DNA of 64,000 nucleotides, from the NCBI GenBank assembly GCA_024402475.1, contig JAKSTQ010000002.1, forward strand, positions 109,287-173,286, written 5' to 3'. Under the pieces are notes generated by a model. The model made no database searches. It had not been told where the DNA came from and worked only from the letters and a program-made list of their open reading frames with translations. Below, piece after piece: positions 18,601-24,260 of the stretch. A program made the position numbers and the translations under genes. Position 1 is the first letter of the stretch. Every line of letters starts with the position of its first letter. This stretch comes from Treponema sp. GTDB taxonomy: Bacteria > Spirochaetota > Spirochaetia > Treponematales > Treponemataceae.

Positions 18601-20095
18601 CACCCGGATATGTAATTGTAGTTTTACCGGAAATTGTAATGTCGTGATTTACTGTTTCCAGAATACTGCAGTCAAGGGTTGTGTCTGTTCCGTCACCAAG
18701 AACAAGATTACATAAAGGTTTGAATGCTCCTGTAATCTGGTGGTCGCCTTTAAGGGTTATTGTTCCTGTTCCGTTACCGGTAATAAAGTCGCCGGTAATT
18801 GATGAACCTGTAAGCAGAGAAACATCAGAAGTAGCACCTGTTGTGATTGAGTTTACTTCAAGTTTTGCATTTGAGGTTAATGAAATTCCATCCTGTACAA
18901 GAATGTTTGCATCAGGATAAGAAACTGTTGCAGGAACAGCCGGAATCACAGGTGCTGCAGATGCGATATTGTAAATATTGATGTTCTGGGCATTTTCAAG
19001 ATCGTGAATGTTTGTAATGCCCTGCCAGTTACTGAAAGTGTACCAGTCGCTTGTAGTTCCGACCCAGTTTACAGGTTTAATCTCGCGTGCAAAAGAACCG
19101 GTTGCCTGTGTAAGTGGTTCTGCAGGATGCTTTACCGTAACCGTAAAACCTTTTCCGTCTGGAACGAATCCTGACCCGTCAGTTACAATATCAAAGTCAG
19201 CAGAAGTTGCTCCGGCAGGGAAAGTGATTGTTCCTGTTCCACTGGGAGCCGAAAGAGGTGTTCCGTCAAAAGTGTAATTATTGTTTGTGTCAGTAACAGT
19301 GTATTTATAGGTAAAAATGACGTCGCTTGCAGGAGCTATTGCATAAGTAATGGTGAATTTCATTGGAGAAGCTACAGTAAAGTCTGAGCCTTTTGTTACA
19401 GTAATTGCACCATTATCAGTTGAGATGAGGTTCACTGACTCTGAAACGATAATGTGATCCATACTTGAGCCTGGCTTTATATTGAAAGTGGCATTACGCA
19501 TATCAAGGGTACCGTTTCCGTCAATGACCAGATATCCGTCTGTAACCGAAAATGATCCTGAAAGCACAAGTGTAGAATCTATAAGTGTAAGTGTGTTTGG
19601 TGCTGCCTGGGTACTGTGCTCTGAAAATTCTAAAAGAGTTGAGTTATTGTAAGTACCGTTTTTAATTACAACATGTCCTGTGGTAGCTGAGTCATTGCCA
19701 AGATAAGTTGTCTGGATGTTGAAGGTATGACCTGTCAGATCAAGAGTTGTTGTAAAAGATTTTTTAGGGTCACTGCCGTCGTTGTCGTTAAATTGAATTT
19801 TATCGATCAGGATATCGCTATTAGCAGTGATGGTAATATCAGCTTCACCTTGGATGTACACAACATCGTCGCTGTGTGCTCCAGGGTAGTTTCCCGCTCC
19901 ACCCCATGTTCCTACAATATTTTTGTATTTCCATTCAGTGTCTGAATCCCAGATAAAATCGTTAAACGAATGTCTTGGTCTATAATGAACAGCCTCAAGG
20001 CTTCCTGCAGTAACCAATGCGAATATAAGTGAAAGCAGGATTTTCTTAAAATGAGTAAATTCTTCTATATAAAATGCAAATTTCTTCTTTGCCAT
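9674..20095 (-). CDS. Giant modular secreted surface protein (3473 aa) with a FlgD/T9SS-tail-like C terminus
   Basis: This is the largest gene in the window. A signal peptide with a long charged N-region ends near SLEA (about residue 36). The body is rich in Thr, Ser, Asn, Ala and Gly with short beta-repeat texture, as in adhesins and parallel beta-helix proteins. A module start of the form W-x-G...W-x-x-x-x-N-W...PG...D recurs near residues 48, 345, 857, 1557 and 2122. The last three are preceded by a conserved linker with ADQW, NSxSTxEF, a C-x3-C pair and GNNxNW. The final ~90 residues (RAIIMTADGNIVKYLESG, then GIYFIRIVG and RKVMVVK) resemble FlgD Ig-like or Por-secretion tail domains. No autotransporter barrel is present. 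Exact function is unknown; adhesion or an extracellular matrix role is an inference. RBS AAGG precedes the ATG. Confidence 0.85.
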   Translation of the reverse strand: MAKKKFAFYIEEFTHFKKILLSLIFALVTAGSLEAVHYRPRHSFNDFIWDSDTEWKYKNIVGTWGGAGNYPGAHSDDVVYIQGEADITITANSDILIDKIQFNDNDGSDPKKSFTTTLDLTGHTFNIQTTYLGNDSATTGHVVIKNGTYNNSTLLEFSEHSTQAAPNTLTLIDSTLVLSGSFSVTDGYLVIDGNGTLDMRNATFNIKPGSSMDHIIVSESVNLISTDNGAITVTKGSDFTVASPMKFTITYAIAPASDVIFTYKYTVTDTNNNYTFDGTPLSAPSGTGTITFPAGATSADFDIVTDGSGFVPDGKGFTVTVKHPAEPLTQATGSFAREIKPVNWVGTTSDWYTFSNWQGITNIHDLENAQNINIYNIASAAPVIPAVPATVSYPDANILVQDGISLTSNAKLEVNSITTGATSDVSLLTGSSITGDFITGNGTGTITLKGDHQITGAFKPLCNLVLGDGTDTTLDCSILETVNHDITISGKTTITYPGALTLNGPVILSAELSVDNNNGQLKFARNLEVADNAKITTDNSPVSINTVSSAAAKNLEIEISNPTAANSKVEFHDTLASDAAPAGNITVTAMQTSLKEVYCKDLTVNGNTLVLNNIKSETATFDGTLTVKSDSQIEATTGTITVTGLATLGADATFKTTDQDITLTGIATAAADTNSITFDAGSANIILSGGIGTSAKPVADITITSGTLSVQTDVYCNNWNNNGTLSQAAASTAYISGNVNGSSDFNAVVINGTGTTAFDSENTFVDFTCTTSGKTLVFPAAKTQTVTGTFTVKDITIKSDSAASSGTADQWILDLPAGQGSAVNVDVTNSKATTRILCTGTCTSGGNNINWNMATKYTWLGGYDAGLGYGSWDNPDNWSAANGNTTSYPGESEGDEVVIESTVPGGVWPVIIHVPGTQLLPLKSISVGTGAQLIYAARYDIKVSAADKFTNAGKITYTTANRFVNNPASPAVPQPINDASNGGTIELKDSAVTLTDFSQGYANLIINTGVTSVSGDISVKGTLEVPSTASITESAPGHKIAVNGTSSINGNITCGELSFGGAVELGADLKTLTAGKGVSFGTNNLKLTADSSITTNSGTITANTITTDNASAISFDTTDKLITINAAAGTSVKPLGNITATGSAIAFKAAVYADTISVTGNANLYSSITASGTVSVSGNTTLYGASTITTSSKAITLGSTAANTVSSNTDEAYSLTLNSGTSTVTVNGTAGPAGKALNAVTITASSAHITGNVKCKNINWNKLLIVDGTTTATANPTPSPAIGNYGNDVTAVFGDNVSATAGSISILGGIKAGKNVTSQSYINIGTNAVASYPAHFTTGQNTIGQDITGTIITFSGATTCSGKIKGTATNAPSKFNATVTVNGTGEVISAYGIDISSSGSIICTAGKSQKINLTNNWKNEHGTAGFTAADSTVTIGKNITGSTIFHKAVINGTGTSQITSDNTFDTFECKAAKTLEFTAGTTQTVDTLFDVENATIKSSSASHAAAADQWILTSAASPVYKAKNVNVQNSNSTIEFVTCTGACVYSGNNINWDMSTDFTWKADAANQNWNDSANWTTASGSTGIWPGMNSNDSALILNSVRYPKFALTQNIILDNLTIGADTTDDRKATLNMNSTNSIRVKTDLKNFGRINLYNDSGRITDNAATPALINDDANRGYVRYNTGTTAISDMPYANLEIYSAVTTIENDITTVRGLTVSTTGSITSADSHSITVGTTSAINGNITNNGNLVFNQGVTLAANVTTTGTATQWYKSTLKVTKDNLSISSANSNITIAGNITSENSTSGGPAVTHNLTINAGTAKLTTTRNLGVAPDTIFGNVSITAGTYNAGADINCKELTINGTTAAITGSVTASTGDITINGTTAAIGGNLTATAGTLNLSSNTTVDGIIKAGTDININKNTTVKGTGSALSCKNLTIDSTDGKLTAYTAAQEFNVTGNWDNQRGTAGFVYTTSHTLNLGGNLKGQNTLYDANIAGNIESTNTFNKLTVTAKTPSVANDTTQVSASNTMSEFECTATGKTLIFNAGTTQTVNTSFNVENVTVKSDKTTHADTVDQWTLTGTGTPSYTATNVKVQNSSSTVEFVACDAACTDNGNNKNWAIAADYVWTGRVSDDWQDADNWLINDSKSYSWPGRMHTGDTATITYAKKQNNWPVYSGSTAAGKTPVTGTPWLEIVSLTITSSASSTAQLTLADQKISVSKISNPFVNNGLLIYTTDTGFVTNYNADTTRRVPINDTSDTSKGTIRFTDSATKVLSIYPAANDYYNLELDSNLKLTNNTTVKNNVTLTAGKTLSSETAAGSAYSLTVKNDAALNGTVNGIKNLTVNGNATSTGAIAVTATGDIAVGKNTTAVTTLTLSSPSKITLGTTLATDAVTATDTSITAPVTKITGKLTGENTAITSSTSTTLDTTSVNTTKLDIVNGKLFVTQNCTISCTSGFTHSGTGTDEEFGSAAAQTVTINTTDSAISLGQAGTTNLKGNLVLTTGTGDGDILLNQNITGTTDKAQKLTLTAGTGNITLDVNIGTQALNLGSIKINSVKNFTVNSNKSVYAADFDLTSSDLFLTKKDSLISAAAGFAKKGPGKSQLASTIQTVNSAISFASDTYIYDESELNAGTANITVTCNNSTDGVGFVISAFNSTPQPVAVTARSFSVNGTGAAKNNFVLFNGNVTFAANLATTGDIILLNGNSPAMYKINNSTVAGSKTSGLSYLNTLRTTDSKLCSPSLASYPAKHPDNLTAISDTSYKSSFTGFEGKTITAGQNFYDNGVDLDASSSWNLNLKNNADATVSFAELHNAQISNCTAAGGYLAAGENCTDNSGNNDHVAFTHPVILFDRGRGDTSEGDVTPETPNFSGTYTVRDNIIRIEFVRNTCDQTAPVPGDSLKIENTNNEISRAVLRLSYNNTSGSPVNFEGAYINAECTVSTDGQGDLAVFYLKAPDSARWNLDASGTEIGEEDDSLGNHQSRKNDIRIERALSDLFATLYDEHKNRICNYSANPITTPSSQENYLYTATTSRCATGHMYITTSLAQSGSNKIYIFFDHPVNKNEITWKGEGPLGSGFHTLDAFKFFDNPSNPTPLAIRAVDVDLDSLNEYGIIIELDTTLSFKQITSLGYKIVYDSSMLYKNRIHSTDRKVVYNNESHCITDYALNMINVQYAYDGRNEVYNQSMTLTPETDSIAVHDFSGGTKANRVFEDKDVHLVAKNIYTPYDPANDPAATAIDYKLIADISPSANCRPKNYNELVKRSSRTWVPSPYFVPRTNDSPNMSTNIVRSDLNPDLIEPSVDEDTLRYLFHNFSENTPCLNWKTGSEVEFIFEVMNNNTPYSINHSFKPGAPETPLYAMRLDNPADLSTFDLWSFRIKEPQRQRGGVSIYNNVINVSNGDFCTLEVNMPRAGNLRAIIMTADGNIVKYLESGRTTEGLHYYYWHGKNKTETPVARGIYFIRIVGPDIDETRKVMVVK

Positions 20096-20115
20096 AATTC
20101 AACCTTAACTGTTAG

Positions 20116-20145
20116 AATATACCTATACTTTAAGAAAATCGGCAA
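20116..20145 (-). promoter_or_regulatory. Promoter of the giant surface protein gene
   Basis: Minus-strand TTGCCG (20140-20145), 18-bp spacer and TATATT (20116-20121), about 20 nt upstream of the ATG at 20095. It is divergent from the promoter of the outer-membrane protein gene. Confidence 0.5.
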
Positions 20146-20197
20146 ATTTCAGGTATGACATTAGAAAATACACAGCCATAATATTTTTGGTTTGTAC

Positions 20198-20226
20198 TTG
20201 CTCTTTTCAGCATAATTAGGAATAAT
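20198..20226 (+). promoter_or_regulatory. Promoter of the outer-membrane protein gene
   Basis: TTGCTC (20198-20203), 17-bp spacer, AATAAT (20221-20226). The ATG is 11 nt downstream and no Shine-Dalgarno site is visible, so the leader would be only a few nt. Confidence 0.45.
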
Positions 20227-20237
20227 AACGTTCAGAT

Positions 20238-20966
20238 ATGAAAAAAAGTCATCTTTTAACAGTTACAGTTATGATTATGCTTCTTCCGTTTATGGGATTT
20301 TCCCAGGAAGCATCACAGAATTCATCAGACGACCTTAACGCCGGTTTTTACCTTAAGGCTGGGGGTGCAGTTACACGAACCCCAAGTGCTGATTCAGTTT
20401 CCGTAGATTTTATGGCCGATGTTAACTGGCGCAATCTGGAAGTTACAGCAGGAATTGAAGGCGCTGCAGGTCAGGCAGCTTTTATGGCACAGGGCCGGTA
20501 CTGGTTCTTATCCGGAAAGGCAGGCCGTCTTGCACCGTTCATGGTTTTTGAATTTGATCAGTACAAAAATATTTCATTCAGGACAAATACCTTTCTTGGG
20601 ATTCAGGGCGAATTGAATCTTGGTTCCTGGGGCGCTTTTGGCATGCAGCTTGGCGGCGGACTTAAGACTTCGACAATGACAGGTCTTTCGGGACTGTCTG
20701 TAATAAACTGGGACGTGCTTTTAAAACTTTACCTTGACTGGAATATTCGTCCTCAGACAAAACTTGAATTTTCCATTGCAAGCTACGAAGATTTCCGCTA
20801 TCCAATGTTTATGGCTCCCGTTTTCGGAATTGAATTTTATAACTGGTTCAACAGCGGTTTTATGCTTGGTGCAGAAATTCAGATGCGCACAATCGATTTA
20901 TTCACCTTGTCCTCTTATGTTGACGGTGTTGCTTTTAAAATTGCGGGAGGAATTCGTTTAAAATGA
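20238..20966 (+). CDS. Predicted outer-membrane beta-barrel protein, family not recognised
   Basis: This 242-residue protein has a signal peptide (MKKSHLLTVTVMIMLLPFMG, cleavage near FSQ). After it come alternating hydrophobic and aromatic strands with Gly-rich turns (GIEGAAGQAAFMAQGRYWFL, FGMQLGGGLK). It ends in GGIRLK, typical of small barrels. It overlaps the following phosphoesterase lipoprotein gene by 4 nt (ATGA), so the two are translationally coupled and likely work together in the envelope. It is divergent from the giant surface protein gene; a role in exporting or anchoring it is possible but not shown. Confidence 0.65.
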   Translation: MKKSHLLTVTVMIMLLPFMGFSQEASQNSSDDLNAGFYLKAGGAVTRTPSADSVSVDFMADVNWRNLEVTAGIEGAAGQAAFMAQGRYWFLSGKAGRLAPFMVFEFDQYKNISFRTNTFLGIQGELNLGSWGAFGMQLGGGLKTSTMTGLSGLSVINWDVLLKLYLDWNIRPQTKLEFSIASYEDFRYPMFMAPVFGIEFYNWFNSGFMLGAEIQMRTIDLFTLSSYVDGVAFKIAGGIRLK

Positions 20967-21865
20967 AAAATGCTTTGATTCGCAATAAAGTATATGCAGC
21001 AGTAACAGTATTTTTGTGTTTTTGTTTTTCTGCATGTGATAAATACGATTTTTATAATGGATTTTACAGACCGGATCAGGTTAACCAGCGCAGTTCAAGT
21101 GTTGAAGACATTCCTTCACCGGATGTGGGAATGACAGGAAAGTACAGCGTCATTATTTTTTCTGATGTGCATTTTGGTGACCATTTGAATAATAAGAACA
21201 AGTACATAGTAGAAGATTTTTTCCGCTGGCTCAATGATAAATCAGTTGAACTTTCTGCAGAAGGCTATCCTTTGAAATTTGCCTGCGGTGGCGGTGACTT
21301 TACGGATTCCGGGCTGGAAAAAGATTTTATTGCATATAAGAATTTTACAGACCGAATTACAAGCCAGTTTTCAATTCCTGTTTACAATGTAGTTGGAAAC
21401 CATGACCTTTATAATAACGGCTGGCAGTTTTATAAAAAGCATCTTACTCCACATAAATCTTCGTACCGGTTTATTACTTCAGATGGGGCAGGTCAGGTAT
21501 CATGGTATTTTCTTGATACAGGTTCCGGAACTTTAGGGAATGAACAGTTTACGGATTTAAAGCAGAAAATGACAGCTGATCCTAATAAGAAGGTTGTGAT
21601 AAGTCACTTTCCCGTAAATGAATCAGGCAGTTTCTATTTTACAATTCAGAATCTTGAAGAACGGGATGAACTTATCAGCATGTTTGCAAAAAACAATGTT
21701 GCAGGTCTTGTAACAGGACACTTTCATCCTGGAGATAATTATTCTTACGGAAATTATTTTACGGAATACAGTACAGGTGCATTCTACAAATTGAACCGCT
21801 TGATTCTGTGCAAGGTTGATTCTGCTTCTGGTGAAATTTCTTTTTCTCACTGTTTTTTCAGATAA
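20963..21865 (+). CDS. Calcineurin-like metallophosphoesterase lipoprotein
   Basis: A 300-residue protein with a lipobox ending FSAC (Cys25), so it is probably lipid-anchored and faces the periplasm or surface. The metallophosphoesterase motifs are in order: FSDVHFGD (DxH), GGGDFTDSG (GD), VVGNHDLYNN (GNHD), VISHFPVN and TGHFHPG (GHxH). These bind two metal ions and hydrolyse phosphoesters. Substrate is unknown; nucleotide or phospholipid headgroup hydrolysis are common in relatives. It is translationally coupled to the barrel gene upstream. Confidence 0.85.
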   Translation: MKNALIRNKVYAAVTVFLCFCFSACDKYDFYNGFYRPDQVNQRSSSVEDIPSPDVGMTGKYSVIIFSDVHFGDHLNNKNKYIVEDFFRWLNDKSVELSAEGYPLKFACGGGDFTDSGLEKDFIAYKNFTDRITSQFSIPVYNVVGNHDLYNNGWQFYKKHLTPHKSSYRFITSDGAGQVSWYFLDTGSGTLGNEQFTDLKQKMTADPNKKVVISHFPVNESGSFYFTIQNLEERDELISMFAKNNVAGLVTGHFHPGDNYSYGNYFTEYSTGAFYKLNRLILCKVDSASGEISFSHCFFR

Positions 21866-21875
21866 AAAAAGAATT

Positions 21876-21904
21876 TTGCTTTTTTAGACTTTTGGTGTTA
21901 TCAT
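21876..21904 (+). promoter_or_regulatory. Leaderless promoter of the Cache-GGDEF-EAL gene
   Basis: TTGCTT (21876-21881), 17-bp spacer, TATCAT (21899-21904) with an extended TGT. The GTG start codon at 21911 lies at the expected transcription start, 6 nt after the -10 box. Confidence 0.65.
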
Positions 21905-21910
21905 AGAATT

Positions 21911-24199
21911 GTGGTAAAGGTAAAAAAGTCTGCTCTCAAACGTATTTTAGCATCTCGCCGCTTTGTAAAATATGGGTGTTTTACAGTTATTACAATTGTA
22001 CTTGTAGTACTCATATTGAGCCTTGCCAATTACATTCTTAGTTATGTTCAGCGCAGAACTTTTGAACAGTATACTGCAAACAGCCACACAATTGCAGAAG
22101 GCTCTTCATCATTAGTTCGATATGCAATAAAGACAATCGAAGCTGAACTGCGTCCTTACACCCTTAATCCAGTAATAAAAGATGGAACTGATAAAGAGAT
22201 TTCAGAACTCATTGTTCGCTGTCATAATCTGCGTCCGGAAAATTCAGTAAATGTAGGTTATACCAATATGGAAGGCCAGTGCTGGACTTCCCTTAGCGGT
22301 AAACCTGTATCGGTAATCGACCGCGAATATTACAATGATATCGTTTATAAAGAAGCAAAGGGCGGTGTATGGGGGCCGTTTACATCAAAGGTCAGCGGAC
22401 GTCAGATTGTTCTGATTTGTCTTCCAGTTTATAGCAGTCAGTTTAAGTTACGTGGAATCATTCAGTGTGCCGTTGATCTTGAAACTATTGAATTTATTTT
22501 CAGGGATAATCCTATAAGTTCCAACAATACGTTTTTTGTTATTTCAGAAGATGGAACGCATATTTACAATACTGATAAAAATTATCTTATGCGGTCTTTT
22601 GATCCTCCTGAGTGGATGCATAAAAGTAAAGTAAAGGCATTGTCATCAGTTGAGCTTGCAAATATTAATCACGGAATTGTCGAAACCCTTACTCCTTACG
22701 GAGAAGAAGCTTATGTTTTCCTTGAGCCTGTAAAAGATACTTCGTGGACACTTGGGCTTACAGTTCCAAAAAAGCAGATCAGTGCCGTTTATAATAAATC
22801 AAAAAAGATAAAAAACTTTTCGATTGCAATTACAATTACAGTCGGCGTCTTCCTTATGTTCCTGACAATGATAATTCTGAACAAGATAAACTTCTGGGAA
22901 GATATTCATGATCCGCTGACAGGTTTGTGGACCCGTAAAAAATTTGAGATGGAAGCCCAGCAGTATCTTTATAAAAATCCACAGCGGAACTTTGTTATTG
23001 CGGAAATTGACTTCCAGGGATTTAAGTTTATCAATCAGAATTACGGAACTGAAAAAGCAGATCAGATTCTTGTGCTTTTTGCTGATGTTTTCAAGCATAG
23101 AAAATTCGGAAACAAATTCTTTTTTGCCCGCGGTTATGCAGATCACTTTTACATCTTCAGGGAAATTTCTTCTGTAGGCGCTTACATGGAATATACAGAA
23201 GAAACCTGGCGCTATGTTGAAGAAGCGCTGGCTGAACTTGACATTCCGTGTTATCCAAAGTGCGGTTATACATTTGTTCTTCCGGATAATGATTTCTATT
23301 CAACTCCAAAAACAATTCATGATCTTATTGGCGATGCTTCTTATGCAAAAAGTACAATAAAAGAAAATTACATGTACCGTTACTGCATTTATTCCAAAAA
23401 GATGGCTTGCGATATTGAACGAAGCAACCGCATTGAACGCTACATGCTTAAAGGTCTTGAACACAATGAATTTTATATTGAATACCAGCCGAAAATGGGG
23501 TTGCTGGATGATAAGATTCATGGAGCAGAAGCTCTTGTCCGCTGGAACAGTTCAAATCCAAAACTTGGCTTTTTGAGCCCCGGGGAATTTATTCCTGTTT
23601 TTGAAAAAGATAACTTTATTGTAAAACTTGATTTTGCTGTATTTGAAATGGTATTTAAATTCCTTCGGGAACAGATTGATGCAGGAAATCCGGTTGTTCC
23701 TATTTCAGTGAATGTCAGCCGCCGTCATACAAATCCGACAAAATTTGTAAGGGATTTTGTACGCCTGTTCCATCGCTATAATTTACCGCCTTCTCTTATA
23801 GAAATTGAACTTCTTGAACGGGCTGATCAGGAAGATCCGTACACATTACTTGCAATGACTGATAATTTTCATAAGCACGGATTTTCTGTTGCAATGGATG
23901 ATTTTGGGTCAGGACATTCTTCACTCAATATGCTTAATGAAATTCCTGTTGATGTACTTAAGTTTGACCAGAAATTCCTTCTTAAGTCAGAAAGCAATTC
24001 AGAACGCAACCTTGATATGATTACAACTCTTGTTGAGCTGGGCAAAAAACTTAATAAGCGTACTTTGTTCGAAGGAGTTGAAACCCAGGAACAAAGAGAT
24101 TTTCTGCGGAAAATTAAGTGTGACGAAGCTCAGGGATATTTCTATTCAAAGCCTCTTGCTCCAAAAGATTTCGTAGATTTTGTAAAAAAATACAGTTAA
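21911..24199 (+). CDS. Membrane sensor with Cache domain, degenerate GGDEF and EAL phosphodiesterase domain
   Basis: It is predicted to break down cyclic di-GMP in response to an external signal. The 762-residue protein has a membrane segment near 20-42, a periplasmic dCache-like region (about 45-290) and a second membrane segment near 300-322. The GGDEF-type domain has GYADHF where GGDEF should be (around 408-413), so it cannot be a normal cyclase. The EAL domain is well kept: EALVRW (540-542), SVNVSRRH, the ELLERA region, MDDFGSGHSS, KFDQKF and EGVETQEQ. The degenerate GGDEF domain may bind GTP to tune the EAL domain, as in known tandem proteins. The GTG start has no Shine-Dalgarno site and seems leaderless. 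Confidence 0.9.
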   Translation: MVKVKKSALKRILASRRFVKYGCFTVITIVLVVLILSLANYILSYVQRRTFEQYTANSHTIAEGSSSLVRYAIKTIEAELRPYTLNPVIKDGTDKEISELIVRCHNLRPENSVNVGYTNMEGQCWTSLSGKPVSVIDREYYNDIVYKEAKGGVWGPFTSKVSGRQIVLICLPVYSSQFKLRGIIQCAVDLETIEFIFRDNPISSNNTFFVISEDGTHIYNTDKNYLMRSFDPPEWMHKSKVKALSSVELANINHGIVETLTPYGEEAYVFLEPVKDTSWTLGLTVPKKQISAVYNKSKKIKNFSIAITITVGVFLMFLTMIILNKINFWEDIHDPLTGLWTRKKFEMEAQQYLYKNPQRNFVIAEIDFQGFKFINQNYGTEKADQILVLFADVFKHRKFGNKFFFARGYADHFYIFREISSVGAYMEYTEETWRYVEEALAELDIPCYPKCGYTFVLPDNDFYSTPKTIHDLIGDASYAKSTIKENYMYRYCIYSKKMACDIERSNRIERYMLKGLEHNEFYIEYQPKMGLLDDKIHGAEALVRWNSSNPKLGFLSPGEFIPVFEKDNFIVKLDFAVFEMVFKFLREQIDAGNPVVPISVNVSRRHTNPTKFVRDFVRLFHRYNLPPSLIEIELLERADQEDPYTLLAMTDNFHKHGFSVAMDDFGSGHSSLNMLNEIPVDVLKFDQKFLLKSESNSERNLDMITTLVELGKKLNKRTLFEGVETQEQRDFLRKIKCDEAQGYFYSKPLAPKDFVDFVKKYS

Positions 24200-24244
24200 T
24201 TTTCATTTTTAGATATTTTTATTCTATCCAAATTTAAATTCCTC

Positions 24245-24253
24245 TGATATACT
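24245..24253 (+). promoter_or_regulatory. Extended -10 promoter of the beta-glucosidase gene
   Basis: TGATATACT (24245-24253) is an extended -10 element. The ATG at 24261 lies 7 nt later and no Shine-Dalgarno site is present. The -35 region is weak. Confidence 0.5.
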
Positions 24254-24260
24254 GTGAACT

